This document shows positions 24,846 to 36,491 of a stretch of 64,000 nt of DNA, piece by piece (the first letter of the stretch is position 1; each line of letters opens with the position of its first letter). The stretch is taken from contig OZ022577.1 of NCBI GenBank assembly GCA_963669155.1, positions 31,158,053 to 31,222,052 of the forward strand. The letters are read 5' to 3'. Source of the stretch: Arbacia lixula (Eukaryota; Echinodermata; Echinoidea; Arbacioida; Arbaciidae). The notes under the pieces were generated by a model. The model searched no databases. It saw only the letters and a program-made list of their open reading frames with translations, and had not been told where the DNA came from. A program made the position numbers and the translations under genes.

Positions 24846-25185
24846 AGGTCAATTTTATTATCGATCGATGAAATATGAGGCCTCAGGTCTATGCTTACCC
24901 GTAAACATGAATATTAGGCCGATATATCAACGTCTCTGAATATGAATGCAGTCAAGAAATTATGTTTCTTCTGACAGCGTTTTCTATATTTCACTATAAC
25001 TTCTAAAACGATAACAAAAACACGAAGAAGGGACTTTCCCCGAAATCATTTTAGTCTTGAGTGACCCCCGACCTCATGTGCACACTCCTTTTTTATCACC
25101 ATTGTTACCCTAAAAAAATACAAGAAATATCCAAGAGAGAGAAATGGATGACAAAAGAGACGATAAACCACTAAACACCAATCTT

Positions 25186-25427
25186 GGGTGGTATTCCAGA
25201 AGTTATCGTAAGTTTTCTCCTAAGTTTTCTATTACGCGTATTCTGGAATACCAATCCTCCTACCTCTATGATTTGCATAAATTTGCATAAAACTTAGGAG
25301 AAATCTTAGGAGCGGAGTAAGGAGAAAAGTTAAGATCGTTCTGGAATACCACTTAGGAGAATCTTAGATTTAGGATAAGATTCCTCCTAAGTTAGCATTT
25401 AAGATCGTACTGGAATACCACCCTTGG
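25186..25427. mobile_element. MITE with GGGTGGTATTCCAG ends, internally duplicated
   Basis: The left end GGGTGGTATTCCAGAA is mirrored by CTGGAATACCACCC at the right. Two further copies of the inner end occur at about 25231-25247 and 25340-25356, and the phrase TAAGATCGTWCTGGAATACCAC appears twice. This indicates nested insertion or tandem duplication of the end. There is no coding capacity. Confidence 0.75.
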
Positions 25428-26078
25428 CACATTTATAGGACAGTTCCAGAACTGATTAGTTGACCTCCTCTTAAATTATTACGTTAAACCCTTACACGAG
25501 TGCACATAAATGCGTCCGTTGTAAATACGTATACATATATTTCAGATGCAATCACACAGGTGTGATAAAGTTCTATAGCAATATATAGGGATAAACGTTT
25601 TTTAAAAAAATAATACAATATATATGAAACAGGATAGGATATTGGCAGAACACCCACGACATCCGCACACTCATATAAGTGCGATGACTAACAGTTCCGA
25701 TGCGATTGTGACAACCACACACCATTAAAATAACAAATTCATATTCGTTCTAACCTTTCCTGGAACAAAACCAATATACTTCTCTAAATATGATCATGAT
25801 GGTTGTACTGGTAACTTTACATTCCTCCAACCAAAGTATAATAATTTAAATGCATCTATCTACGTGTTACAAAGTCACTGGATATATGTGGAGGGCAATA
25901 CCAGTACACATGTGAGAAACAGCCAACACAATTTGGAGGGAAATGGGACAAAAATGGTATAAATGTTTTAATAACGATACATACTCCTATCAGTATCTCA
26001 CACAAACAGCATGCAAAATAATGGCGGAAAATTGAGCTTGAGACATCACAGTTTCATGACTAAGTTGCTTTTATACCG

Positions 26079-26114
26079 CCCCCCCCCCCAAAAAAAAAAA
26101 AAAAAAAAAAAAAA
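26079..26114. repeat. C11-A25 run
   Basis: Eleven C residues are followed directly by about twenty-five A residues. The same C-then-A layout recurs at 43902-43931. Confidence 0.95.
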
Positions 26115-28206
26115 TAATGATAATGATAATTTTAAAACAGTGATAATCTACGACTATATATAATATTAGTTGTTTGATTTTACTCAGTCTTGCTTGCTCT
26201 GTTTTTCAGATTGTGCTGTTTCTATCGAGAACAACTGATTTTTTGTGAAAGAAGAACACCCCTTTAAGATCATGAAGATAGCGCCAGACAGGGCCTAGAG
26301 CTCGCTATGGGGCAAACGAGACGAGCAAGATGACAAATCGTATTGTTCTTAACATAGGACATTACACTTTTCCACCAATAAAGAGTAAATATTTGACGAT
26401 AATACCCGCCAGGGAAGGAACATTAAAATGTTCTCGAAAATATACAGGACCCGTGAGAATCATGTTCCTTGCGAATACCAATAAGCCAACGACCTCGGTG
26501 CATGTGGGTGTGGGATGTGTATTATCGAATCACGGTGGAGTCGTGGTAAAATGATGGAGCAAGATGAATGTCCCCTTTCATTATAAACCACGTGTTTCTC
26601 TGCGCTCACAACAGCTGGCTGGCACAATAACTAAATCGCAATACCATTATCATGCTGTTAACTTTCGATTGAGATTCGTTGGATATTGCTGGAGGGTCGA
26701 TTTGGACGATTTGAACCTGGACGTGTTCTGACGTGGAAGAAAATAAACCGGGGGAGAGAATGAAATGACATGAACAGATGAAGGGAAATGGAATAAAATG
26801 TTTCTTGTCAAACCTAAAATTAGGCTTCAAACTGTCATACGAGGATCATGAATGTTGGATGACATGTATCACGCGTGTGAAAAGCTACCCCTTTGTCCTA
26901 ATACTAGCATAATCTCGAGCAAAGTTATAATTACTATACACAGAGAACGGTTACCCCAAAACGAAATACAGCGAGCCTCAAAAAACATTTAACACCCCAC
27001 TCTCTCGAAAAAGGCCACTCGTAATAATTGAATCGCTGCAAATATTACAAGAAACGTCAGATTACTTGTGGCAGTACATTGTATATGTGAATACAATCGC
27101 AATAGCAAGAGTCATCGGCCAAACGATTAAGAGTAGGCTAAACGACCATTTTGACGACTACCGGTACCAAAACTAGTTATAACAGTCGCTGTAGGCGTTT
27201 GTACAGACCAGACCATGATACCACAGAACTACGAAGTATGGTCCATGATCCATGATAGGAGGGATAGGGTGAAGTATGTATGGCCCACGATAGTTTGCAC
27301 TCAACGCTAATCCAGATTTCAGGCGAACACTGATACCCAGTTATCATCCACTCTTGGCTGACCTTTTGTACGCCATTTGAGGCGTGATACGATAGGACTT
27401 GACATATTTCATGTCACGGGCATCGATATAAACGTAGGTAAAGTGTGTCATGTAGGCTTACACTCGAAGATACAGGTTTGTAAAATAGCGACAAACCTTT
27501 TGATGCACATTAGAACCGTCTTCTTGGAGACGAGGCTCTTGTAAGAACCATTTTACCCAAGTACCCTGTTTCCGTCAAAAATTGTGTCGCTAATAATGGT
27601 GACGGTAAATTGTTTCTAAATACAGTTTCTACAGCTTGCCCTTTTCCCCCTTGAAATTAAATAAGGACAATTTATTAAAATCATAATGTTTTTCGTTGAG
27701 AAACTTTTTCTTTCCTTTACGTGCATTTAGCAATTTTTCCGAATTTATTTCATGATGAAGAGAGAAAATGAAGAGGTCTTTAACATCAAATCCAACTCTT
27801 ATAGCTTACAGGCCATTGGTGCATAAATGTCATAGTAAACGATTATCCTAAATAAGGCGAGTCAGTGGGTCAACATCTCAGTTATCAATTTATGACAGCG
27901 TTGAGACACGAGCAGAGACATGATGTCTCTAGCGCTAAAATTGCCTACGATGATCTTTTTTTATAAGCAGTATTTTGACGGTGGTTATAAATGTGTCGCG
28001 TTTTCAATGATATATTGCGGCGAGTCATGATGCTAAATGGAATACATGACCGATGATGAGCATTTGTCTCTGTCTCCATATTTAACATATGTTGACATAA
28101 ATTGGGCAATGATATCATAAATATTACGAAATGTGTTGCCCCTACTAAACGGAGAGGGGAAATATTGAAAGAAGCTAAACGGATCAATCGGCGATGATAT
28201 AAACGA

Positions 28207-28282
28207 AATAGTGAGAGCCCACCCCACCCCACCCCCCGCCCCCACCCCCGCTGAAAAAAAAGAAAAAAAGGGAGAGAGGGGA
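28207..28282. repeat. C/A-rich low-complexity stretch
   Basis: CCCCA-type units are followed by A- and G-rich sequence. The overlapping minus-strand frames of 87-121 codons are composition artefacts. Confidence 0.8.
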
Positions 28283-29182
28283 AATATCTTAACCACTTCT
28301 GAACAGGCAAAATGCTGCTGTTTGGGATTGGTATGTTTTACTTGCGAAAAAATGTCTCGATAGCACCAATGTGCAAAGTTATCTCCCTTTTGAAGAATGA
28401 TACTTGGATGGAGCTCGACTTGTTAGTCTGTGGCATAAGCCAATTTCACAAAGCTGTATGATATCCTTTATTAACCTAACTGTATATTTCGGAGATGTTT
28501 GAACGTATCTTTTCTTCTAACATCATAATGTCATAAATCATAATCCCACTTCATGAAGTATTGTTAACAAATCCTTACCCAAATTCATACGCAAGAGGGG
28601 TGTATTTGCGGTTTAAACATTCATTTAATTACCATATGGGAAATAAGGAGTTCGAAGAACGTTTCGGTAACATACCTACATCTTTGGATGATGTGGAGAA
28701 TTCAGCATTTCGTGAAAATAAATGTTTGCCCGGGACACATGTACCTTTACATGTAGATGGAATTAAAATCAGCAAAACGACATCCATGCTCCCATAATGA
28801 CCTTTTCAGGATACGCTTGTCATTCTGTACTTCCAGTTTTCATCGGTTACATTTCATCTTTTCATTCATGTTAGTGCAATAATTCACGAACCCATGTTGT
28901 AATATCCATGAATCATGTCATAGTCTTATAGGACATTGATGCACCCCCTTAAAGACAACTCCATCATCTGCTCACCTCACCTATGACATGTCTCACGCTA
29001 CGGAGCGTACCAATGACAACGCCGCATCATGTAGCACCAATCGGGATTGTCTCGTCATGGCCTCGGCATAACGCTGTAGCCATAAATCATTCAGGCGATA
29101 GAATTAAAACACATGAGCTGTGTTTGTATAATTGATAACAAGTGATCTTTGCTGATGACATGTATACGATAATAAAGCATGG

Positions 29183-29222
29183 GTGGCGGGCCGGGCCGCG
29201 GGGCCGGGCCAGATGCCAGCGG
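29183..29222. other. Short GC-only island
   Basis: Roughly 30 bases are almost pure G and C (GGGCCGGGCC-type units around a central CCGCGG) in otherwise AT-rich DNA. The segment is partly self-complementary. Its role is unknown. Confidence 0.7.
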
Positions 29223-29965
29223 CATGTAATGTTAGGCTCGCTCAGGATGAGAACGGTGTATGTTTGGATGCTCAGAGTGAAGGACGCGCAAACCAGATAA
29301 GGTATCCATTTTAAACTTTTAAAGTGAAATCATCACATTGTCTTTCCATTCGTCCCCGTGCTGTAAAACGTCGTCATATCAATGTCTTCAGTCAATCAAA
29401 TATATCGACAAAATTCACTGTAAAATGACAAATAATTCGCTAGGGAGATGAACGTTATAACCATCATTATTGTGAGAATTGGTTAAGGTTATTTCGATGA
29501 TTTTTTTTTCCCACGAGACAAGTTTTCAGGTAAGTTATATTCGAAGAGCACAATATAGTGGCATATGAAATAGCAAAAATAGAGGATGAAGATAAACACA
29601 TCGTGGGTGTTTTCCAAAGCTCGAATGGAATACCTCAGAAATATATAGGGATAAGATCGGTCAATTCAGATTAGACAAACTCACACACAAATGTTCCAGT
29701 GACGTCATTCGTAATGCTACATTATCCCTGGATTGTGCGTACGACGATGTCAACTATCTTGACGCATACTGGCTACATGTAGTTTGCAGACACAAACACG
29801 TATTAGTCAGACAGTCGAAACCAATGGGGACTGAAATGCAGAGACTAGCTCGGATGTTTCTGAATACAACTCGAACCAACTGGCAAGCTAAACAAGGCGT
29901 TGGTGCATCTTACATACTGCTTGAGTAAATGGTTCATTTTAACCTGTGCCCGTAGACTAACCGAA

Positions 29966-29979
29966 GGGGGGGGGGGGGG
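29966..29979. repeat. Poly-G run (about G14)
   Basis: A homopolymer run of about fourteen G residues. Confidence 0.93.
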
Positions 29980-30627
29980 TCTTATAAAGTTGAGGGACAT
30001 TGTCCCCCAATCCACCTTTCGTGTATTTTCATTACACAGGTAATAACTAGTCACTGCTAGTGGTGGGGAGAGGTCTTTCAAGACGGCAGACATTTAAATC
30101 CCAACTCTGGCACCAGACATACACATGGGTCTAGTTATAAGAAGACGAATGACAATACTGTTATCATCTATTTCTAATCCGTTCGTTGGACTGCTGGGAA
30201 AAGAATTGAACTGACACTATGTCTACCATTGCGTAGTCTGCTTTCCAGTCCAGGGGTATTATTTATTGAATCTCCCCTCTAGTAAAGCGTGACAGCGTGA
30301 CATGATAATAACTAACCTGGAAATGTCAGTGATACGATGAGAGTGAACTAGGGGGAGAGAACGTATGGTGTGTGTCTGGAATTGAGACTAACTTCAGCTA
30401 GACAGACTCGTTGTGTAATGTCCATCAGCCTGAGAGCAAGGCTAGGAGAGGGCGTGACAGAAGTTAGAAGCCGAGTCATTAATTGTTGTCACATGCGCAA
30501 GTAGTCTTCGGCCAAATAATTAGTTAGGACTGCTATGTCCACGTTTGGGCCCTTAAGTCTGAGAAGACAGCGTGTTAATGTCACAGTTATTGTCTCGAGG
30601 CTTGTGTACTGCTACATGTACACTTAA

Positions 30628-31133
30628 AAGACAAGGTGGCCCTTTTGCAGGCTAAAAAATGTCATTTTGTAAAAATCACGAACAATTTAAGATAATACTG
30701 TATGAGAACCCCCCCCCCCCCCCCCTAATAAATCTGGAAAGTGACTTTGCGTGAAATTATACGAATTGTTAGATTTCGAGTAGGTTTAAAACGGGTAGTC
30801 CAATCTATCCGCGGTTCCAGTAGCCAAGAGGCCGAGACCGCAATCAGCATGATCAGCGCACACTGTGGTTCTCCGCTCTACATGTTCCACGATGATGCGA
30901 ACAGTGCGTGGACTGGCAGCACCGTACCGCTGCCCGCTGTGGTAATGTACGTGGATGTAGATATGGTTGCTATGAAACTGCGCGTTTCAAACGTAAACAA
31001 GGATAGTTGTTCACTTATCCTGAAAAGGTTCGGGAAGATATGACTGTGAGATTTCATACACGTTATCGGTAGGACATACTTCTGAGTACTACCACGTTTC
31101 ATAACTTTTGCAAAAGGCTCCCCTAGCTGTCTT
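30628..31133 (+). mobile_element. Non-autonomous element, copy A
   Basis: A segment of about 506 bp starts AAGACAAGGTGGCCCTTTTGCA and ends with an imperfect inverted copy (TGCAAAAGGCTCCCC...TGTCTT). It is homologous along most of its length to copy B at 31815-32276, in the same orientation: shared GGCCCTTTTGCAGG, CGTTTCAAACGTAAACAAG and GACTGTG-GATTTCA blocks. A C17 run (30709-30725) lies inside. The 100-codon frame at 30741-31043 is not conserved in copy B, so I regard the element as non-coding. Confidence 0.8.
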
Positions 31134-31814
31134 AAAATATTAACCAAGGGGTTTGAAAACAATTTGGTGCTTCAGGTACCCAATTTGTAGACAAAATCAA
31201 AATTAATGAAACATTGCATGAACCACCAGTACAACATGAAGGTCCAGTTTGTGAAATATGAAACTTGATCGTGACGTAGAATTCAAAAAGAGCATGAAAA
31301 ACACACAATTTCAGAGTTTGCATCTCAGGGTTAGTTTCCGTTTTAAATGGCATATACTGTACTAGGAAGACGAAAGCCTTCAAAAATGTGATCGCGATAA
31401 ATCTTCTTGCCAGTGGTCTTAAATTCATGTATTGTCCATTTTAGAAACTTATTGAAAGCTATTTGCCCCCAAGTGATTCAAATTTGGAGTAATTAGTGAT
31501 TAAATCACAAATCCTCAAGTGTTCGGACAGAACTTCACTTTAAATGCAAAGTGAAGTTGTCCATGTAATCATCGATTGTCTACGTATCTTATTCAATATC
31601 ACGAGACTGCCAAGATATCTCTAAGTAAACATCATTGAGTTTCTAAAATTGTGATTTGCCAGGGTATCATTTTCGACGACCCGACCAAAATCCACTTTCA
31701 AAGTATTTTTTTTTTAGTTTGAAACACTATTTTCTATAATTTACGTGTTATTGTATTTACACGATTTTTTTTGGACGGTGAAGAAAGAGAATGATTTTGA
31801 TGCGACTTGCCTTT
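31134..31814. other. Spacer between the two element copies
   Basis: AT-rich DNA without a supported feature. The minus-strand frame at 31132-31428 overlaps the end of copy A and shows no known domain. Confidence 0.5.
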
Positions 31815-32276
31815 AATAACAGTGTGGCCCTTTTGCAGGGAAAAATATAAGTTTGCAAAAACCATGGAAAATTAAAGAAGATAATGAATCAGCAATTCCT
31901 TCCCAATGATAGAACTGGAAACTAACTTTAAGCGAAATTATAGGGATCGTTAAATTTTGAGGAGGTTTTTTTTTTTTTTTTTTTTTTTTTTTGGGGGGGG
32001 GGGGGTCGTCCGAAACCTATAGCTTAGAGAACAGAGACCGTTGTGGTCCGCTCAGTGCATGCGTTCAATGGAAACAATCCCCGGACAGGGATAATACGCT
32101 TATGAGTGTAGACGAGTATGGTCGGTGCGTTTCAAACGTAAACAAGAACATTTTTTTCACATTTCCTGAAAATGTTTGTGAAGCTATGACTGTGCGATTT
32201 CAAACAAGTTTGTGTTCGGGTACACTCCTGATTCCTATCAAATTTCAGGACTTTTGCAAATGGAACACCCTGTCTT
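31815..32276 (+). mobile_element. Non-autonomous element, copy B
   Basis: The second, more decayed copy of the element at 30628-31133, same orientation, about 460 bp. Where copy A has CGAGTAGGTT near its middle, copy B has an expanded T27-G13 tract (31966-32005). The right end reads TTTTGCAAATGGAACACCCTGTCTT, matching the right end of copy A with substitutions. Confidence 0.78.
31966..32005. repeat. T27-G13 run
   Basis: Twenty-seven T residues are followed by thirteen G residues inside copy B. Confidence 0.95.
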
Positions 32277-32322
32277 TAATCCAAAAAATCATGATTATAG
32301 AATAATTCACTTAACGTTATAC

Positions 32323-32562
32323 CTTTTGGCCTCTGAGAAAGAGGATATCATACTTACATTCTTGAGTTCATCATGATGTTGGCAGTGCGTGACATGAACA
32401 GCGCCATGCAGTCCAACAATGTGAACATGACTCCATTGTTTAGGCAATGTGCCTAGATTTTGCCTTTCGTGGAAAAATCTCCACATGGGCTTGACGTGGG
32501 CGTGGCGAAGACAGACAATATGATCTCGCAGAAATAAGCCGTTTGATTATGATTTATGGCCC
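32323..32562 (-). other. Open minus-strand stretch with a strong splice donor; possible exon
   Basis: A stop-free minus-strand frame of about 79 codons contains the block HVKPMWRFFHERQ and ends shortly after a GTAAGTATG donor-like site at about 32357. Up to that donor it would encode about 62 residues with an unusual number of His residues. The other two minus frames are also open over much of the 100 bases before the donor, and a plus frame is open too, so coding cannot be assigned. It may instead be a dispersed repeat. No family recognised. Confidence 0.25.
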
Positions 32563-32600
32563 TTCCGTCAGTTTGCCCAGATAGTACTAAGTTAAAAAGT

Positions 32601-33054
32601 TAATTGATAATCTCCAAAACGTATTAGCGTTTCCTTTTGCATATGATGAAGAATGTCTAAAATTGGACGCACAGTGCCTTCACGGGCACGACAGGAGGTT
32701 GGCATGGAAACATGAGAAATATGGCGAATACAACTCCAGCACAAAGTAAACCTAAACCTAAACTATCTAAAAACAACTTAACGTTTTCAATATGGTGATA
32801 TACCTTGACTTGTATAACGTTGATGATGAAATAATTGCTAGACTTTAAGCTTTCCTTCTCATGTTTTCACGAGGATGATGGTAAGTGCAATGTTAAAAAC
32901 ATGTAATGATGAAGTATGATTAGCCATTAGTGCAACACTGCTTTTCAGGGAACTGTCTTAACATTGCCCACCACCAGGCCCCTCTTTCTCTCTTTTACGG
33001 AGCAGCTTTATGGATGTAAACGTTATGATGGGGTACATAAGTGGAATCTTCTCG
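32601..33054. other. No supported feature
   Basis: AT-rich non-coding DNA between a possible exon and the tRNA-like sequence. Confidence 0.5.
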
Positions 33055-33114
33055 GTTGTTCGAACCCGCAAAGTTTGGTAGAAGTCAGATAAACGACCCA
33101 CTACACCATGCAAC
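33055..33114 (-). repeat. tRNA-like SINE head or tRNA pseudogene
   Basis: On the minus strand an A-box-like TGGTGTAGTGGG is followed, at the spacing expected in a tRNA (about 44 bases), by a B-box-like GGGTTCGAAC. These are the internal promoter elements of RNA polymerase III. The T-arm does not pair correctly after the B box, so a working tRNA is unlikely. A tRNA-derived SINE or decayed tRNA fits best. Confidence 0.5.
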
Positions 33115-33233
33115 TTCAACTGCAACTTATGGCAAATGAGCTCAATGGATGCTACAAAAATGCGCCAACATATCCCTTGCTGAACATAGATTTTACATAT
33201 CACATGCATGCAAAGCAAATTTACATACACACG

Positions 33234-33276
33234 CAAATGCATGACACACACACGCACACATACACACACACACGAA
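33234..33276. repeat. Imperfect (CA)n microsatellite
   Basis: ACACAC units interrupted by ACGC and ACAT. Confidence 0.85.
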
Positions 33277-35462
33277 CAATGTTGTTTGGTTGGTTCATAT
33301 ATTGAGCGGTGGTATCGATTGATTGAATTACCTATGGATTGACCGATAAGGTGTGCTTAAAAAAACAATCACGAAGATAACAACTGCTCACTCTAATATC
33401 TATATGCAATGGATGTGATGTGGTAACATGCATGCAGTCTATAGGATGGAAAGGTGTCAAGCCGGTGATCAAGCAAGGGGGCAATGAACGAAAGGCCGTG
33501 CATCTACAGCCTGGGGCAAGGCGGGTACACAAGGATTCACTCTGAGGAGATCGGAATCGGATGTTGTATGACATTTCACACGGGCTTAAAGGGCCTTCCG
33601 CGAGAAGAAAGGTGGATTCCAAGATGAATTGAGGAGATCCTTCTTTTATATAAAGGTAGCCTAGCCTTTGTACAAAAATAATAAAATCAGGAGTATACAT
33701 TAATAATAAGAAAAATTAAATATCATAGTAAGAGATTCAAGAAGATTGTAAGGTCACCCATAACCGTCAAATATATCGTGTACCACATCAAGGATCCGTT
33801 TAATCGGTATGTTACAACATACACCAAACGATATAACATATAGTGTAAAACTCTCTCCAGAATCTTTCACTTCTCGGCGGAAAATACATTCCCCCAATAG
33901 CTTACATCAATTCGATTGTGGTTTTCTGTGAGCATTTTCGTTTTTGTTTTTCGTTATGTGACTTGAGACATGCGTCCTAATCGTCGCCACATGATACCCG
34001 AGGAACCCCGTCAAGAAAGCAACTTATTGGACAAGAATATAAACCTCTTCAATGTCAAATCCCAATAAAAAAATCGCTCATTCATCTTATCGTTAGTAAT
34101 CAAACACAGCTTGGGACAGGCCGGGTTTTTACCAGACATTGCGGGGGCTGATTTCAACGAAAGAAGTGTTAGAAGCACGAATACAGATAGTTGCAGACCG
34201 TAGCACGGCGCTTCCGTATACAATTTAGATACAAAAGAGGCGCCATTTTGGGAATGGGATATTTCGAATCACTCCTGTATATTTTAAAAAGAGCGAACAT
34301 AGTGGGGGTACAATGACGACTCCTCAATTTGTATGAATAATCACGTGTTGCTTGATTAAAAAAACAACGAACTCACAAAACTCCAAAGTCACTGTGGTAG
34401 CTCTATACTTTCGAACCAAACAACATAAGTGTCAAAGCCCTAAGTTTTGCACATTTAGAGGCAATTGTCGCTCAAGATCACATTCATTGCCATCTACGCG
34501 GACTCAGAGAGAGACGAGAAAATACAAATGGGAGGTTGTGCCAATTACATGTAATTTCATTTCCCAAACAGTCAAGGCTACCGGGACTTAAATGTGTTTT
34601 TGTTTGAAACTCTCTGTATGTCAATATACACCAATAGAGAGAGGAGGAAACTGGGAAGGGAGGGAGGCAAAAGAAGTAGTGGAATAGAGAAAATCTACAT
34701 TGTCAACGACGAAATGCTAAGTGTGGGAAGTCAACATTTAGACATAATGACACTCATAACAAGAAGAGGAGAACATTGGAATCATCAAAATATGAAAGGG
34801 ATTTTGAAGTTTGTCTTGGTTTTATATTTACTTGGGGTATCTTTTGTTGAGCTACACTATCAGACACGACTGGTTTTAACCAACCAGTGTTTGAATATTT
34901 GAGATATGCAAGTCATACAGACTTTTGATACATCTACAGCAATTTCATAATATTTTCAAAAGTGTGTTGTTGGCATTTAGCGTTGTCCGTCAATCAAGTT
35001 AATGAAATCAACCTGCACATTAAGAGGGAAAATAACCAATAATAGATAGCGCGAAAGGTCCTCGAGCCTTGCATAACGCTCCACTGACCTTTTTCTTATT
35101 TCTCTAACCTTGTTTCTCTGCGGCAAAATTAATGGTTTCTAACAACTAGTTGACTGCGAGAAAGTCATTTCTAATTGCGACATCCTCCTTTCTTAATCAA
35201 CCCCTTGCAGCAGTCGGGGAAACAAGCATACACAAGTTTTTAAAGAAATTCTTGATTGGTTAGTAAAAGTTGGAACTTCCGGTTTTTTTCCTCAGTGCCA
35301 GTGGCAGTGGATACCAAATTCCATCTCGCAAGAAAGTGACATATATGCCTTCAGTCGTCTCGGATATGATGGACATTTCGCTACCTATCAGGGTGACCTA
35401 TAGGTAAAGTCTACATCGAAATGAAAGAAGAAGAAGTTCATCGCTACATTACATACATCAAG
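33277..35462. other. No supported gene
   Basis: Frames here are short and unrecognised. A minus-strand frame near 34011-34223 begins with a stretch that reads like a signal peptide, but it has no ATG and coincides with a branch-point/pyrimidine tract before a CAG at about 34144. If that is a real acceptor, the exon would encode a short Cys-containing stretch (CPKLCLITNDK). Evidence is too weak to call it. Confidence 0.45.
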
Positions 35463-35577
35463 GTACCCTTATGGAACAATCACAGTGTTGCCACAGTGTG
35501 TTCACATAGTTAGCTATGTGTTCACAGTATTGTCACAGTGTGGCGACACTGTTCTTTTTACATGTTTCATAAGGGTA
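35463..35577. mobile_element. Palindromic MITE (ACAGTGT-type)
   Basis: The ends GTACCCTTATGGAACA and TGTTTCATAAGGGTA are inverted copies. Further in, ACAGTGTTGCCACAGTGTG faces CACAGTGTGGCGACACTGT. The whole segment of about 115 bp can fold into one hairpin around a TAGTTAGCTA centre. No coding capacity. Confidence 0.8.
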
Positions 35578-35610
35578 GCCTGGCTTCCAGGCTGCAGGAC
35601 ATTTCTAAGC
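35575..35610 (+). repeat. Copy of dispersed TAGCCTGGCTTCCAGGC motif
   Basis: GTAGCCTGGCTTCCAGGCTG followed by a GGACATTTCTAA stretch. Similar sequences lie at 10471, 17881 and 54370. The TAGCCTGG...CCAGGCT part is itself a small hairpin. Confidence 0.5.
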
Positions 35611-36408
35611 CAAATTATTCCATAAATGGTCTGGTTTCAGTAGACGAATCATGCTTGATTTCTTCTCGGACTGAAACAAAAAAGAGGAGGAGGACAACAT
35701 GACTAGTCTTATGATTCCAAGACGCTGTTCTTTAGGAAGAAGTATAATCATTGTGATAATTTTTCTTTAAGATAAAGGGAATACCTTGGGTAAATCGTCA
35801 ATCCACATTGATAGACACACATCATACATCCTACGACTGAGACTGGACATGCGCGGGCGAGCATCAAGCACATTTTACAGTTTTACGTGCAGCAAACCTT
35901 TCGCCGACTCCGATTGAGATGAAGAGTCAAACCAATATTGTCTTTAAGGCACAAGTCTATCAAACATACAATGTTGAGCGAAATATTCGTGGATGAAGAT
36001 GTTGGGGTCCCTGGTATGTATAAGGTCATGACTAGCTTGAGTTTCCCAGGGATGACCCACCTCCCTGGTTGTATACGGCTCAGGCCAGCGATGGGGTTTA
36101 GATCAGCGTCATGCAGAAAGATGCGTTATTCAGTCTGTCATCAGACTGCAGTCTAGATGGGAAGTCGTCAAGCTTTCGTTAAGATGGCAGCCCAAGGTTT
36201 GCTTTGATCACGGGTGTTCTTATCTTGACCCAGTGTCCTCACTCCAATGCATTATATCACAAGTAATATCTATGATATTACTTTGATTTTTAATCGTATT
36301 TCAGGGTGTTCTGCTTATACCGTTGTGTTGCTTCGAATTTCGGTTCGAATTCTTGTCTGTCGTCATGTTCATTACAAGAAACGTGGCGTTGATCAAGGCT
36401 CTCCGGCC

Positions 36409-36491
36409 ATGGCAGCAGGGGCCGATATGCCGGATATTCGGAAATATCTGAGATTTGTGATATTTGCGGTTGCAGTTCTATATGTTTCTAT
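36409..36491 (+). CDS. Possible first coding exon: N-terminal signal-anchor
   Basis: An ATG in near-ideal context (GGCCATGG) opens a frame with a short polar N-terminus (MAAGADMPDIRKYLR) followed by a hydrophobic segment of about 13 residues (FVIFAVAVLYVSM). This layout is typical of type II membrane proteins such as Golgi glycosyl- or sulfotransferases, but no family can be named from 27 residues. A GTAAAA donor-like site follows at 36492, just where the frame would otherwise reach a stop. The frame is also open upstream to an acceptor-like TTTCAG at about 36305, so an internal exon is an alternative. No partner exon was identified. Confidence 0.3.

Larger units (their letters stand above)
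22920..30627. other. Gene-poor DNA upstream of the EGF exons
   Basis: I see no reliable coding exon here. It is probably further intron or 5' flank of the minus-strand EGF gene. It holds homopolymers and microsatellites, one MITE (25186-25427), and a possible degenerate inverted-repeat element near 24180-24400. Frames of 60-120 codons show no domain or codon pattern that I trust. Confidence 0.5.

Noticed and set aside
30741-31043. 100-codon plus-strand frame
   Set aside because: Lies inside repeat copy A and is not maintained in copy B.
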